Source: Ptiloglossa arizonensis
Taxonomy: Eukaryota > Arthropoda > Insecta > Hymenoptera > Colletidae
Reading direction: 5' to 3'
NCBI RefSeq assembly: GCF_051014685.1
Contig: NW_027478402.1
Location: forward strand, 806,001 to 870,000
Length of the DNA stretch: 64,000 nt
A program made the translations under genes and the position numbers. The notes below the pieces were generated by a model. The model made no database searches and had not been told where the DNA came from. It worked only from the letters and a program-made list of their open reading frames with translations. The first letter of the stretch is position 1. Each line of letters starts with the position of its first letter. This document shows positions 51,582-64,000 of the stretch, in pieces.

Positions 51582-54059
51582 ACCATTCCTTAACTTCAAA
51601 CTCCCATATCTCGCGAACGGATTGACGAACTCGAGAAATTCCTGTTGCATCTGAAAGTAGAAACTCGCCCGATTACAATGGTGTGTGTACTTTTCCCCTA
51701 TGCCATTCCAGTTATTGGTTTCGAGTATCAGATTTCCGAAAATTTTGATGGATTGTCAACCATTCCTTAACTTGATACTCCCATATCTCGCGAACGGATT
51801 GACGAACTCGAGAAATTAGTGTTGAATCTGAAAGCAGAAACTCGCCCGATTACCACAGTATGTGTATTTTTCCCCTAGGCCTTTCCAGTTATTGGTTGTG
51901 ACTATCAGACTTGCGAAAATTTTGATGGTTTCTCAACCATTCCTTAACTTCAAACTCCCATATCTCGTGAACGGATTGAGGAAATCGAGAAATTCCTGTT
52001 GCATCTGAAAGTAGAAACTCGCCCCATTACAATGGTGTGTGTACTTTTCCCCTAGGCCATTCCAGTTATTGGTTTCGAGTATCAGATTTGCGAAAATTTT
52101 GATGGTTTGTCAACCATTCCTTAACTTCATACTCCCATATCTCGCGAACGGATTGACGAACTCGAGAAATTCCTGTTGCATCTGAAAGTAGAAACTCGCC
52201 CGATTACAATGGTGTGTGTACTTTTCCCCTAGGCCATTCCAGTTATTGGTTTCGAGTATCAGATTTGCGAAAATTTTGATGGATTGTCAACCATTCCTTA
52301 ACTTCATACTCCCATATCTCGCGAACGGATTGACGAACTCGAGAAATTCCTGTTGAATCTGAATGCATAAACTCGCCCGATTACCACGGTATGTGTATTT
52401 TTCCCCTAGGCCTTTCCAGTTATTGGTTGTGACTATCAGACTTGCGAAAATTTTGATGGTTTCTCAACCATTCCTTAACTTCAAACTCCCATATCTCGCG
52501 AACGGATTGACGAACTCGGGAAATTCCTGTTGCATCTGAAAGCAGAAACTCGCCCGATTACAATGGTGTGTGTACTTTTCCCCTATGCCATTCCAGTTAT
52601 TGGGTTCGAGTATCAGATTTCCGAAAATTTTGATGGATTGTCAACCATTCCTTAATTTCATACTCCCATATCTCGCGAACGGATTGACGAACTCGAGAAA
52701 TTCCTGTTGAATCTGAAAGCAGAAACTCGCCCGATTACCACGGTATGTGTATTTTTCCCCTAGGCCTTTCCAGTTATTGGTTGTGACTATCAGACTTGCG
52801 AAAATTTTGATGGTTTCTCAACCATTCCTTAACTTCAAACTCCCATATCTCGCGAACGGATTGACGAACTCGAGAAATTCCTGTTGCATCTGAAAGTAGA
52901 AACTCGCCCGATTACAATGGTGTGTGTACTTTTCCCCTATGCCATTCCAGTTATTGGTTTCGAGTATCAGATTTCCGAAAATTTTGATGGATTGTCAACC
53001 ATTCCTTAACTTGATACTCCCATATCTCGCGAACGGATTGACGAACTCGAGAAATTACTGTTGAATCTGAAAGCAGAAACTCGCCCGATTACCACAGTAT
53101 GTGTATTTTTCCCCTAGGCCTTTCCAGTTATTGGTTGTGACTATCAGACTTGCGAAAATTTTGATGGTTTCTCAACCATTCCTTAACTTCAAACTCCCAT
53201 ATCTCGTGAACGGATTGAGGAAATCGAGAAATTCCTGTTGCATCTGAAAGTAGAAACTCGCCCCATTACAATGGTGTGTGTACTTTTCCCCTAGGCCATT
53301 CCAGTTATTGGTTTCGAGTATCAGATTTGCGAAAATTTTGATGGTTTGTCAACCATTCCTTAACTTCATACTCCCATATCTCGCGAACGGATTGACGAAC
53401 TCGAGAAATTCCTGTTGCATCTGAAAGTAGAAACTCGCCCGATTACAATGGTGTGTGTACTTTTCCCCTAGGCCATTCCAGTTATTGGTTTCGAGTATCA
53501 GATTTGCGAAAATTTTGATGGATTGTCAACCATTCCTTAACTTCATACTCCCATATCTCGCGAACGGATTGGCGAACTCGAGAAATTCCTGTTGAATCTG
53601 AATGCATAAACTCGCCCGATTACCACGGTATGTGTATTTTTCCCCTAGGCCTTTCCAGTTATTGGTTGTGACTATCAGACTTGCGAAAATTTTGATGGTT
53701 TCTCAACCATTCCTTAACTTCAAACTCCCATATCTCGCGAACGGATTGACGAACTCGGGAAATTCCTCTTGCATCTGAAAGCAGAAACTCGCCCGATTAC
53801 AATGGTGTGTGTACTTTTCCCCTATGCCATTCCAGTTATTGGGTTCGAGTATCAGATTTCCGAAAATTTTGATGGATTGTCAACCATTCCTTAATTTCAT
53901 ACTCCCATATCTCGCGAACGGATTGACGAACTCGAGAAATTCCTGTTGAATCTGAAAGCAGAAACTCGCCCGATTACCACGGTATGTGTATTTTCCCCCT
54001 AGGCCTTTCCAGTTATTGGTTGTGACTATCAGACTTGCGAAAATTTTGATGGTTTCTCA
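51582..54059 (-). repeat. Tandem 7-monomer higher-order repeat (two units)
   Basis: Two adjacent units of 1239 bp (exactly seven monomers) occupy 51582-52820 and 52821-54059. Paired landmarks 1239 bp apart include cttgatactccc (51771/53010), gttgaatctg after aaatta (51821/53060) and gaatgcataaactcgcc (52361/53600). Related partial units recur further on near 55182 and 58541. Confidence 0.85.
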
Positions 54060-57000
54060 ACCATTCCTTAACTTCAAACTCCCATATCTCGCGAACGGAT
54101 TGACGAACTCGGGAAATTCCTGTTGCATCTGAAAGCAGAAACTCGCCCGATTACAATGGTGTGTGTACTTTTCCCCTAGGCCATTCCGGTTATTGGTTTC
54201 GAGTATCAGACTTGCGAAAATGTTAATGGACTCTCAACCATTCCTTAAATTCAAACTCCCATATCTCTCGAACGGATTGAGGAAATCGAGAAATTCCTGT
54301 TGCATCTGAAAGTAGAGACTCGCCCGATTACAATGGTGTGTGTACTTTTCCCCTATGCCATTCCAGTTATTGGTTTCGAGTATCAGATTTCCGAAAATTT
54401 TGATGGATTGTCAACCATTCCTTAACTTCATACTCCCATATCTCGCGAACGGATTGACGAACTCGAGAAATTCCTGTTGCACCTGAAAGTAGAAACTCGC
54501 CCGATTACAATGGTGTGTGTACTTTTCCCCTAGCCATTCCAGTTATTGGTTACGAGTATCAGACTTGCAAAAATTTTGATGGTTTCTCAACCATTCCTTA
54601 ACTTCAAACTCCCATATCTCGCGAACCGATTGTCGAACTCGAGAAATTCCTGTTGCATCTGAAAGTAGCAACTCGCCCGATTACAACGGGATGTGTATTT
54701 TTGCTCTAGACCATTGTAGTTATTGGTTTCGAATATCAGACTTGCGAAAATTTGGATGGCTTCTCAACCATTCCTTAATTTCAAACTCGCATATCTCGCG
54801 AAAGGATTGACGAACTCGAGAAAATCCTGTTGCATCTGAAAGCAGAAACTCGCCCGATTACAACGGTATGTCTATTTTTGCCCTAGACCATAGTAGTTAA
54901 TGGTTCCGAGTATCAGATTCCGAAAATTTTGATGGTTTCTCAACCATTCCTTAACTTCAAACTCCCATATCTCGCGAACGGATTGACGAACTCGAGAAAT
55001 TCCTGTTGCATCTGAAAGTAGAAACTCGCCCGATTACAATGGTGTGTGTACTTTTCCCCTATGCCATTCCAGTTATTGGTTTCGAGTATCAGATTTCCGA
55101 AAATTTTGATGGATTGTCAACCATTCCTTAACTTTATACTCCCATATCTCGCGAACGGATTGACGAACTCGAGAAATTACTGTTGAATCTGAAAGCAGAA
55201 ACTCGCCCGATTACCACAGTATGTGTATTTTTCCCCTAGGCCTTTCCAGTTATTGGTTGTGACTATCAGACTTGCGAAAATTTTGATGGTTTCTCAACCA
55301 TTCCTTAACTTCAAACACCCATATCTCGTGAACGGATTGAGGAAATCGAGAAATTCCTGTTGCATCTGAAAGTAGAAACTCGCCCCATTACAATGGTGTG
55401 TGTACTTTTCCCCTAGGCCATTCCAGTTATTGGTTTCGAGTATCAGATTTGCGAAAATTTTGATGGTTTGTCAACCATTCCTTAACTTCATACTCCCATA
55501 TCTCGCGAACGGATTGACGAACTCGAGAAATTCCTGTTGCATCTGAAAGTAGAAACTCGCCCGATTACAATGGTGTGTGTACTTTTCCCCTAGGCCAATC
55601 CAGTTATTGGTTTCGAGTATCAGATTTGCGAAAATTTTGATGGATTGTCAACCATTCCTTAACTTCATACTCCCATATCTCGCGAACGGATTGACGAACT
55701 CGAGAAATTCCTGTTGAATCTGAATGCATAAACTCGCCCGATTACCACGGTATGTGTATTTTTCCCCTAGGCCTTTCCAGTTATTGGTTGTGACTATCAG
55801 ACTTGCGAAAATTTTGATGGTTTCTCAACCATTCCTTAACTTCAAACTCCCATATCTCGCGAACGGATTGACGAACTCGGGAAATTCCTGTTGCATCTGA
55901 AAGCAGAAACTCGCCCGACTACAATGGTGTGTGTACTTTTCCCCTAGGCCATTCCGGTTATTGGTTTCGAGTATCAGACTTGCGAAAATGTTAATGGACT
56001 CTCAACCATTCCTTAAATTCAAACTCCCATATCTCTCGAACGGATTGAGGAAATCGAGAAATTCCTGTTGCATCTGAAAGTAGAGACTCGCCCGATTACA
56101 ATGGTGTGTGTACTTTTCCCCTATGCCATTCCAGTTATTGGTTTCGAGTATCAGATTTCCGAAAATTTTGATGGATTGTCAACCATTCCTTAACTTCATA
56201 CTCCCATATCTCGCGAACGGATTGACGAACTCGAGAAATTCCTGTTGCACCTGAAAGTAGAAACTCGCCCGATTACAATGGTGTGTGTACTTTTCCCCTA
56301 GCCATTCCAGTTATTGGTTACGAGTATCAGACTTGCAAAAATTTTGATGGTTTCTCAACCATTCCTTAACTTCAAACTCCCATATCTCGCGAACCGATTG
56401 TCGAACTCGAGAAATTCCTGTTGCATCTGAAAGTAGCAACTCGCCCGATTACAACGGTATGTGTATTTTTGCTCTAGACCATTGTAGTTATTGGTTTCGA
56501 GTATCAGACTTGCGAAAATTTTGATGGCTTCTCAACCATTCCTCAGTTTCAAACTCGCATATCTCGCGAACGGATTGACGAACTCGAGAAATTCCTGTTG
56601 CATCTGAAAGCAGAAACTCGCCCGATTACAACGGTATGTGTATTTTTGCCCTAGACCATAGTAGTTAATGGTTCCGAGTATCAGATTCCGAAAATTTTGA
56701 TGGTTTCTCAACCATTCCTTAACTTCAAACTCCCATATCTCGTGAACGGATTGAGGAAATCGAGAAATTCCTGTTGCATCTGAAAGTAGAAACTCGCCCC
56801 ATTACAATGGTCTGTGTACTTTTCCCCTAGGCCATTCCAGTTATTGGTTTCGAGTATCAGATTTGCGAAAATTTTGATGGATTGTCAACCATTCCTTAAC
56901 TTCATACTCCCATATCTCGCGAACGGATTGACGAACTCGAGAAATTCCTGTTGAATCTGAATGCATAAACTCGCCCGATTACCACGGTATGTGTATTTTT

Positions 57001-58771
57001 CCCCTAGGCCTTTCCAGTTATTGGTTGTGACTATCAGACTTGCGAAAATTTTGATGGTTTCTCAACCATTCCTTAACTTCAAACTCCCATATCTCGCGAA
57101 CGGATTGACGAACTCGGGAAATTCCTGTTGCATCTGAAAGCAGAAACTCGCCCGATTACAATGGTGTGTGTACTTTTCCCCTATGCCATTCCAGTTATTG
57201 GGTTCGAGTATCAGATTTCCGAAAATTTTGATGGATTGTCAACCATTCCTTAATTTCATACTCCCATATCTCGCGAACGGATTGACGAACTCGAGAAATT
57301 CCTGTTGAATCTGAAAGCAGAAACTCGCCCGATTACCACGGTATGTGTATTTTTCCCCTAGGCCTTTCCAGTTATTGGTTGTGACTATCAGACTTGCGAA
57401 AATTTTGATGGTTTCTCAACCATTCCTTAACTTCAAACTCCCATATCTCGCGAACGGATTGACGAACTCGGGAAATTCCTGTTGCATCTGAAAGCAGAAA
57501 CTCGCCCGATTACAATGGTGTGTGTACTTTTCCCCTAGGCCATTCCGGTTATTGGTTTCGAGTATCAGACTTGCGAAAATGTTAATGGACTCTCAACCAT
57601 TCCTTAAATTCAAACTCCCATATCTCTCGAACGGATTGAGGAAATCGAGAAATTCCTGTTGCATCTGAAAGTAGAGACTCGCCCGATTACAATGGTGTGT
57701 GTACTTTTCCCCTATGCCATTCCAGTTATTGGTTTCGAGTATCAGATTTCCGAAAATTTTGATGGATTGTCAACCATTCCTTAACTTCATACTCCCATAT
57801 CTCGCGAACGGATTGACGAACACGAGAAATTCCTGTTGCACCTGAAAGTAGAAACTCGCCCGATTACAATGGTGTGTGTACTTTTCCCCTAGCCATTCCA
57901 GTTATTGGTTACGAGTATCAGACTTGCAAAAATTTTGATGGTTTCTCAACCATTCCTTAACTTCAAACTCCCATATCTCGCGAACCGATTGTCGAACTCG
58001 AGAAATTCCTGTTGCATCTGAAAGTAGCAACTCGCCCGATTACAACGGTATGTGTATTTTAGCTCTAGACCATTGTAGTCATTGGTTTCGAATATCAGAC
58101 TTGCGAAAATTTGGATGGCTTCTCAACCATTCCTTAATTTCAAACTCGCATATCTCGCGAAAGGATTGACGAACTCGAGAAAATCCTGTTGCATCTGAAA
58201 GCAGAAACTCGCCCGATTACAACGGTATGTCTATTTTTGCCCTAGACCATAGTAGTTAATGGTTCCGAGTATCAGATTCCGAAAATTTTGATGGTTTCTC
58301 AACCATTCCTTAACTTCAAACTCCCATATCTCGCGAACGGATTGACGAACTCGAGAAATTCCTGTTGCATCTGAAAGTAGAAACTCGCCCGATTACAATG
58401 GTGTGTGTACTTTTCCCCTATGCCATTCCAGTTATTGGTTTCGAGTATCAGATTTCCGAAAATTTTGATGGATTGTCAACCATTCCTTAACTTTATACTC
58501 CCATATCTCGCGAACGGATTGACGAACTCGAGAAATTACTGTTGAATCTGAAAGCAGAAACTCGCCCGATTACCACAGTATGTGTATTTTTCCCCTAGGC
58601 CTTTCCAGTTATTGGTTGTGACTATCAGACTTGCGAAAATTTTGATGGTTTCTCAACCATTCCTTAACTTCAAACTCCCATATCTCGTGAACGGATTGAG
58701 GAAATCGAGAAATTCCTGTTGCATCTGAAAGTGGAAACTCGCCCCATTACAATGGTGTGTGCACTTTTCCC

Positions 58772-60535
58772 CTAGGCCATTCCAGTTATTGGTTACGAGT
58801 ATCAGACTTGCAAAAATTTTGATGGTTTCTCAACCATTCCTTAACTTCAAACTCCCTTATCTCGCGAACCGATTGTCGAACTCGAGAAATTCCTGTTGCA
58901 TCTGAAAGTAGCAACTCGCCCGATTACAACGGTATGTGTATTTTTGCTCTAGACCATTGTAGTTATTGGTTTCGAGTATCAGACTTGCGAAAATTTTGAT
59001 GGCTTCTCAACCATTCCTCAGTTTCAAACTCGCATATCTCGCGAACGAATTGACGAACTCGAGAAGTTCCTGTTGCATCTGAAAGCAGAAACTCGCCCGA
59101 TTACAACGGTATGTGTATTTTTGCCCTAGACCATAGTAGTTAAAGGTTCCGAGTATCAGATTCCGAAAATTTTGATGGTTTCTCAACCATTCCTTAACTT
59201 CAAACTCCCATATCTCGTGAACGGATTGAGGAAATCGAGAAATTCCTGTTGCATCGAAAGTAGAAACTCGCCCCATTACAACGGTATGTGTACTTTTCCC
59301 CTTGGCCATTCCAGTTATTGGTTTCGAGTATCAGCTTTGCGAAAATTTTGATGGTTTGTCAACCATTCCTTAACTTCATACTCCCATATCTCGCGAACGG
59401 ATTGACGAACTCGAGAAGTTCCTGTTGCATCTGAAAGTAGAAACTCGCCCGATTACAATGGTGTGTGTACTTTTCCCCTAGGCCATTCCAGGTATTGGTT
59501 TCGAGTATCAGATTTGCGAAAATTTTGATGGATTGTCAACCATTCCTTAACTTCATACTCCCTTATCTCGCGAACGGATTGACGAACTCGAGAAATTCCT
59601 GTTGCATCTGAATGTAGAAACTCGCCCGATTACAATGGTGTGTGTACTTTTCCCCTAGCCATTCCAGTTATTGGTTACGAGTATCAGACTTGCAAAAATT
59701 TTGTTGGTTTCTCAACCATTCCTTAACTTCAAACTCCCTTATCTCGCGAACCGATTGTCGAACTCGAGAAATTCCTGTTGCATCTGAAAGTAGCAACTCG
59801 CCCGATTACAACGGTATGTGTATTTTTGCTCTAGACCATTGTAGTTATTGGTTTCGAGTATCAGACTTGCGAAAATTTTGATGGCTTCTCAACCATTCCT
59901 CAGTTTCAAACTCGCATATCTCGCGAACGAATTGACGAACTCGAGAAGTTCCTGTTGCATCCGAAAGCAGAAACTCGCCCGATTACAACGGTATGTGTAT
60001 TTTTGCCCTAGACCATAGTAGTTAATGGTTCCGAGTATCAGATTCCGAAAATTTTGATGGTTTCTCAACCATTCCTTAACTTCAAACTCCCATATCTCGT
60101 GAACGGATTGAGGAAATCGAGAAATTCCTGTTGCATCGAAAGTAGAAACTCGCCCCATTACAACGGTATGTGTACTTTTCCCCTTGCCCATTCCAGTTAT
60201 TGGTTTCGAGTATCAGCTTTGCGAAAATTTTGATGGTTTGTCAACCATTCCTTAACTTCATACTCCCATATCTCGCGAACGGATTGACGAACTCGAGAAG
60301 TTCCTGTTGCATCTGAAAGTAGAAACTCGCCCGATTACAATGGTGTGTGTACTTTTCCCCTAGGCCATTCCAGGTATTGGTTTCGAGTATCAGATTTGCG
60401 AAAATTTTGATGGATTGTCAACCATTCCTTAACTTCATACTCCCTTATCTCGCGAACGGATTGACGAACTCGAGAAATTCCTGTTGCATCTGAATGTAGA
60501 AACTCGCCCGATTACAATGGTGTGTGTACTTTTCC
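58772..60535 (-). repeat. Tandem 5-monomer higher-order repeat (two units)
   Basis: Two adjacent units of about 882 bp occupy 58772-59653 and 59654-60535. They share gcatcgaaagtagaaac (a 2-bp deletion), gagtatcagctttgcg, cattccaggtattgg and ctcccttatctcgcg. The period is five monomers less 3 bp, the shortfall coming from small deletions within the unit. Confidence 0.8.
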
Positions 60536-63500
60536 CCTAGGCCATTCCAGTTATTGGTTTCGAGTATCAGACTTGCAAAAATTTTTATGGTTTCTCAACC
60601 ATTCCTTAACTTCAAACTCCCATATCTCGTGAGCGGATTGACGAACTCGAGAAATTCCTGTTGCATCTGAAAGCAGAAACTCGTCCGATTACAACGGTAT
60701 GTGTATTTTTCCCCTTGGCCATTGTAGTTATTGGTTTCGTGTATCAGACTTGCGAAAATTTTGATGGCCTCTCAACCATTCCTTAACTTCAAACTCGTAT
60801 ATCTCGCGAAAGGATTGACGAACTCGAGAAATTCCTGTTGCATCTGAAAGCAGAAACTCGCCCGATTTCAACGGTATGTGTATTTGTGCCCTAGGCGATA
60901 GTAGTTAATTGTTTCGAGGATCAGACATGCGAAAATTTTGATGGTTTCTCAACCATTCCTTAACTTCAAACTCCCATATCTCCAGAACGGATTGAGGAAA
61001 TCGAGAAATTCCTGTTGCATCTGAATGTAGAAACTCGCCCGATTACAACGGTATGTGTACTTTTCCCCTAGGCCATTCCAGTTATTGGTTTCGAGTATCA
61101 GACTTGCGAAAATTTTGATTGATTCTCAACCGTTCCTTAACTTCAAGCTCCCATATATCGCGAACGGATTGACGCACTAGAGAAATTTCTGTTGCATCTG
61201 AAAGCAGAAACTCGCCCGATTACAACGGTATTTGTATTTTTCCCCTAGGCCATTCCAGTTATTCGTTTCGAGTATCAGACTTACGATAAATTTGATGGTT
61301 TCTCAACCATTCCTTAATTTCAAACTCGCATATCTCGCGAACGGATTGACGAACGCGAGAAATTCCTGTTGCATCTGAAAGCAGAAGCTTGCCCAATTAC
61401 AACGGTATGTGTATTTTCGCCTTAGACCATAGCAGTTATTGGTTTCGAGTATCAGATTCCGAAAATTTTGATGGTTTCTCAAGCTTTCCTTAACTTCAAA
61501 CCCCCATATCTCGCGAACGGATTGACGAACTCGAGAAATTAATGTTGTATCTGAAAGCAGAAGCTCGCCCGATTACAACGGTATGTGTATTTTTGCCCTA
61601 GACCATAGTAGTTAATGGTTCCGAGTATCAGATTTGCGAAAATTTTGATGGATTGTCAACCATTCCTTAACTTCATACTCCCATATCTCGCGAACGGATT
61701 GACGAACTCGAGAAATTCCTGTTGCATCTGAATGTAGAGACTCGCCCGATTACAATGGTGTGTGTACTTTTCCCCTAGGCCATTCCAGTTATTGGTTTCG
61801 AGTATCAGACTTGCGAATATTTTGATGGTTTCTCAACCATTCCTTAACTTCAAACACCCATATCGCGCGAACTGATTGACGATCTCGAGAAGTTCCTGTT
61901 GCATCTGAAAGCAGAATCTCGCCCGATTACAACGGTATGTCTATTTTTGCCCTAGGCCGTAGTAGTTATTGTTTTCGAGTATCAGTCTTGCGAAAATGTT
62001 GATGGTTTCTCAACCATCTCTTAATTCCAAACTCCGATATTTCGCGAACGGATTAACGAATCCGAAAAATTTCTGTTGCATCTGAAAGTAGAAACTCTCG
62101 CGATTACAACGGTATGTGTATTTTTCCCCTGGGCCACTGTAGTTATTGGTTTCGAGTATCAGACTTGCGAAAATTTTGATGGTTTCTCAACCATTCCTTA
62201 ACTTCACACTCCCATATCTCGCGAACGGATTGACGAACTGGAGAAATTCCTGTTGTATCTGGAAGCAGAAGCTCGCCCGATCACAACGGTATGTGAATAT
62301 TTCCCCTAGGCCATTGTAGTTATTGGTTTCGAGTATCAGACTTGCGAAAATTTTGATGGCTTCTCAACCATTCCTCAGTTTCACACTCGCATATCTCGCG
62401 AACGGATTGACGAACTCGAGAATTTCCTGTTGCATCTGATAGCAGAAACTCGCCCGATTACAACGGTATGTGTATTTTTGCCCTAGACCATAGTAGTTAA
62501 TGGTTCCGAGTATCAGATTCCGGAAATTTTGATGGTTTCTCAACCATTCCTTAACTTCAAACTCCCATATCTCGTGAACGGATTGAGGAAATCGAGAAAT
62601 TCCTGTTGCATCTGAAAGTAGAAACTCGCCCCATTACAACGGTATGTGTACTTTTCCCCTAGGCCATTCCAGTTATTGGTTTCGAGTGTCAGATTTGCGA
62701 AAATTTTGATGGTTTCTCAACCATTCCTTAACTTCAAACTCCCATATCTCGCGAACGGATTGACGAACTCGAGAAGTTCCTGCTGCATCTGAAAGTAGAA
62801 ACTCGCCCGATTACAATGGTGTGTGTACTTTTCCCCTAGGCCATTCCAGTTATTGGTTTCGAGTATCAGATTTGCGAAAATTTTGATGGTTTCTCAACCA
62901 TTCCTCAACATCAAACTCCCATATCTCGCGAACGGATTGACGATCTCGAGAAATTCCTGTTGCATCTGAAAGCAGAAACTCGCCCGATTACAACGGTATG
63001 TGTATTTTTGCCCTAGGCCATAGTAGTGACTGATTTCGAGTATCAGACTCGCGAAAATTTTTATGGTTTCTCATCCATTCCTTAACTTCAAATTCCCATA
63101 TCTCGCGAACGGATTGAGGAAATCGAGCAATTCCTGTTGCATCTGATAGTAGAAACTCGCCCGATTACAACGGTATGTGTATTTTTCCCCTTGGCCATTG
63201 TAGTTATTGGTTTCGTGTATCAGACTTGCGAAAATTTTGATGGCCTCTCAACCATTCCTTAATTTCAAACTCGCATATCTCGCGAAATGATTGACGAACT
63301 CGAGAAATTCCTGTTGCATCTGAAAGCAGAAACTCGCCCGATTACAACGGTATGTGTATTTTTGCCCTAGACCATGGTAGTTATTGGTTTCGAGTATCAG
63401 ATTCCGAAAATTTTGATGGTTTCTCAACCATTCCTTAACTTCAAACTCGCATATCTCGCGAACGGATTGACGAACTCGCAAAATTCCTGTTGTATCTGAA

Positions 63501-64000
63501 AGTAGAAACTCGCCCGATTACAAGGGTATGTGTATTTTTCCCCTAGGCCATTGTAGTTATTGGTTTCGAGTATCAGTCTTGCGAAAATTTTGATGGTTTC
63601 TCAACCATTCCTTAACTTCAGACTCCCATATCGCGCGAACTGATTGACGATCTCGTTAAGTTCCTGTTGCATCTGAAAGCAGAAACTCGCCCGATTACAA
63701 CGGTATGTCTATTTTTGCCCTAGGCCATAGTAGTTATTGGTTTCGAGTATCAGACTTGCGAAAATTTAGATGAATTCTCAACCATTCCTTAACTTCAAAC
63801 TCCCTTATCTCGCGAACGGATTGACGAACTCGAGAAATTCCTGTTGCATCTGAAAGTAGAAAATCGCCCCATTACAATGCTGTGTGTACTTTTCCCCTAG
63901 GCCATTCCAGTTATTGGTTTCGAGTATCAGAATTGCGAAAATTTTGATGGTTCCTCAACCATTCCTTAACTTCAAACTCCCATATCTCGCGAACGGATTG

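Larger units (their letters stand above)
30035..64000 (-). repeat. 177-bp satellite array, right block (minus polarity)
   Basis: This is the same satellite as 1-20314 but inverted: monomers read cccatatctcgcgaacggat, gaactcgagaaattcctgtt, gcatctgaaagtagaaactc, gcccgattacaatggtgtgt, cagttattggtttcgagtat, ttgcgaaaattttgatggtt. About 192 monomers continue to the end of the window without interruption. Variation is organised into blocks copied as multi-monomer units. Monomers closest to the island (30035-36000) are the most heterogeneous; those at 40000-60500 are more homogenised. No gene is present; open frames of 60-100 codons are monomer read-through. Confidence 0.97.

Overview
This window looks like non-genic, satellite-dominated nuclear heterochromatin from an insect. 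The mitochondrial fragments are extremely AT-rich, use TGA for tryptophan and keep the ancestral insect order ND2-COX1-trnL2-COX2-trnK; the protein style fits Hymenoptera, but that placement is inference. I find no intact nuclear protein-coding gene.

Layout. (1) 1-20314: a tandem array of a ~177-bp satellite, about 115 monomers in one polarity. (2) 20315-30034: a 9.7-kb composite island. It holds three separated pieces of mitochondrial ND2, two same-orientation copies of an unidentified ~0.7-kb nuclear sequence (called X), a 2.8-kb palindrome of GAAACGGA-type repeats flanked by inverted ND2 5' fragments, a ~1.0-kb LTR element, and a colinear 3.3-kb mitochondrial insertion (trnK-COX2-trnL2-COX1-ND2, minus strand). 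(3) 30035-64000: the same 177-bp satellite in the opposite polarity, about 192 monomers, with several higher-order duplications. The satellite therefore flips orientation across the island.

The most interesting object is the LTR element at 24838-25856. It has 253-254-bp LTRs differing at two places, a TGGTGACCCC primer-binding site, a purine tract, and a ~510-bp internal region without gag-pol. Each LTR carries what reads as a complete type III hammerhead ribozyme: a GUA cleavage triplet, a 7-bp stem I, CUGACGA, stem II, GAAA, and stem III. The two hammerhead loops are perfectly complementary over 11 nt. This is the architecture of plant LTR retrozymes, here apparently in an insect, and it predicts a 763-nt circular RNA. 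It interrupts one ND2 copy whose uninterrupted duplicate lies at 20315-20906, so the empty site and target duplication can be read directly.

Order of events inferred: mitochondrial DNA was inserted; the ND2-X unit was duplicated, its two copies sharing a frameshift and a nonsense change absent from the third ND2; then the retrozyme landed in one duplicate, recently judging by its LTRs. All readings are by eye, without database searches or alignments.
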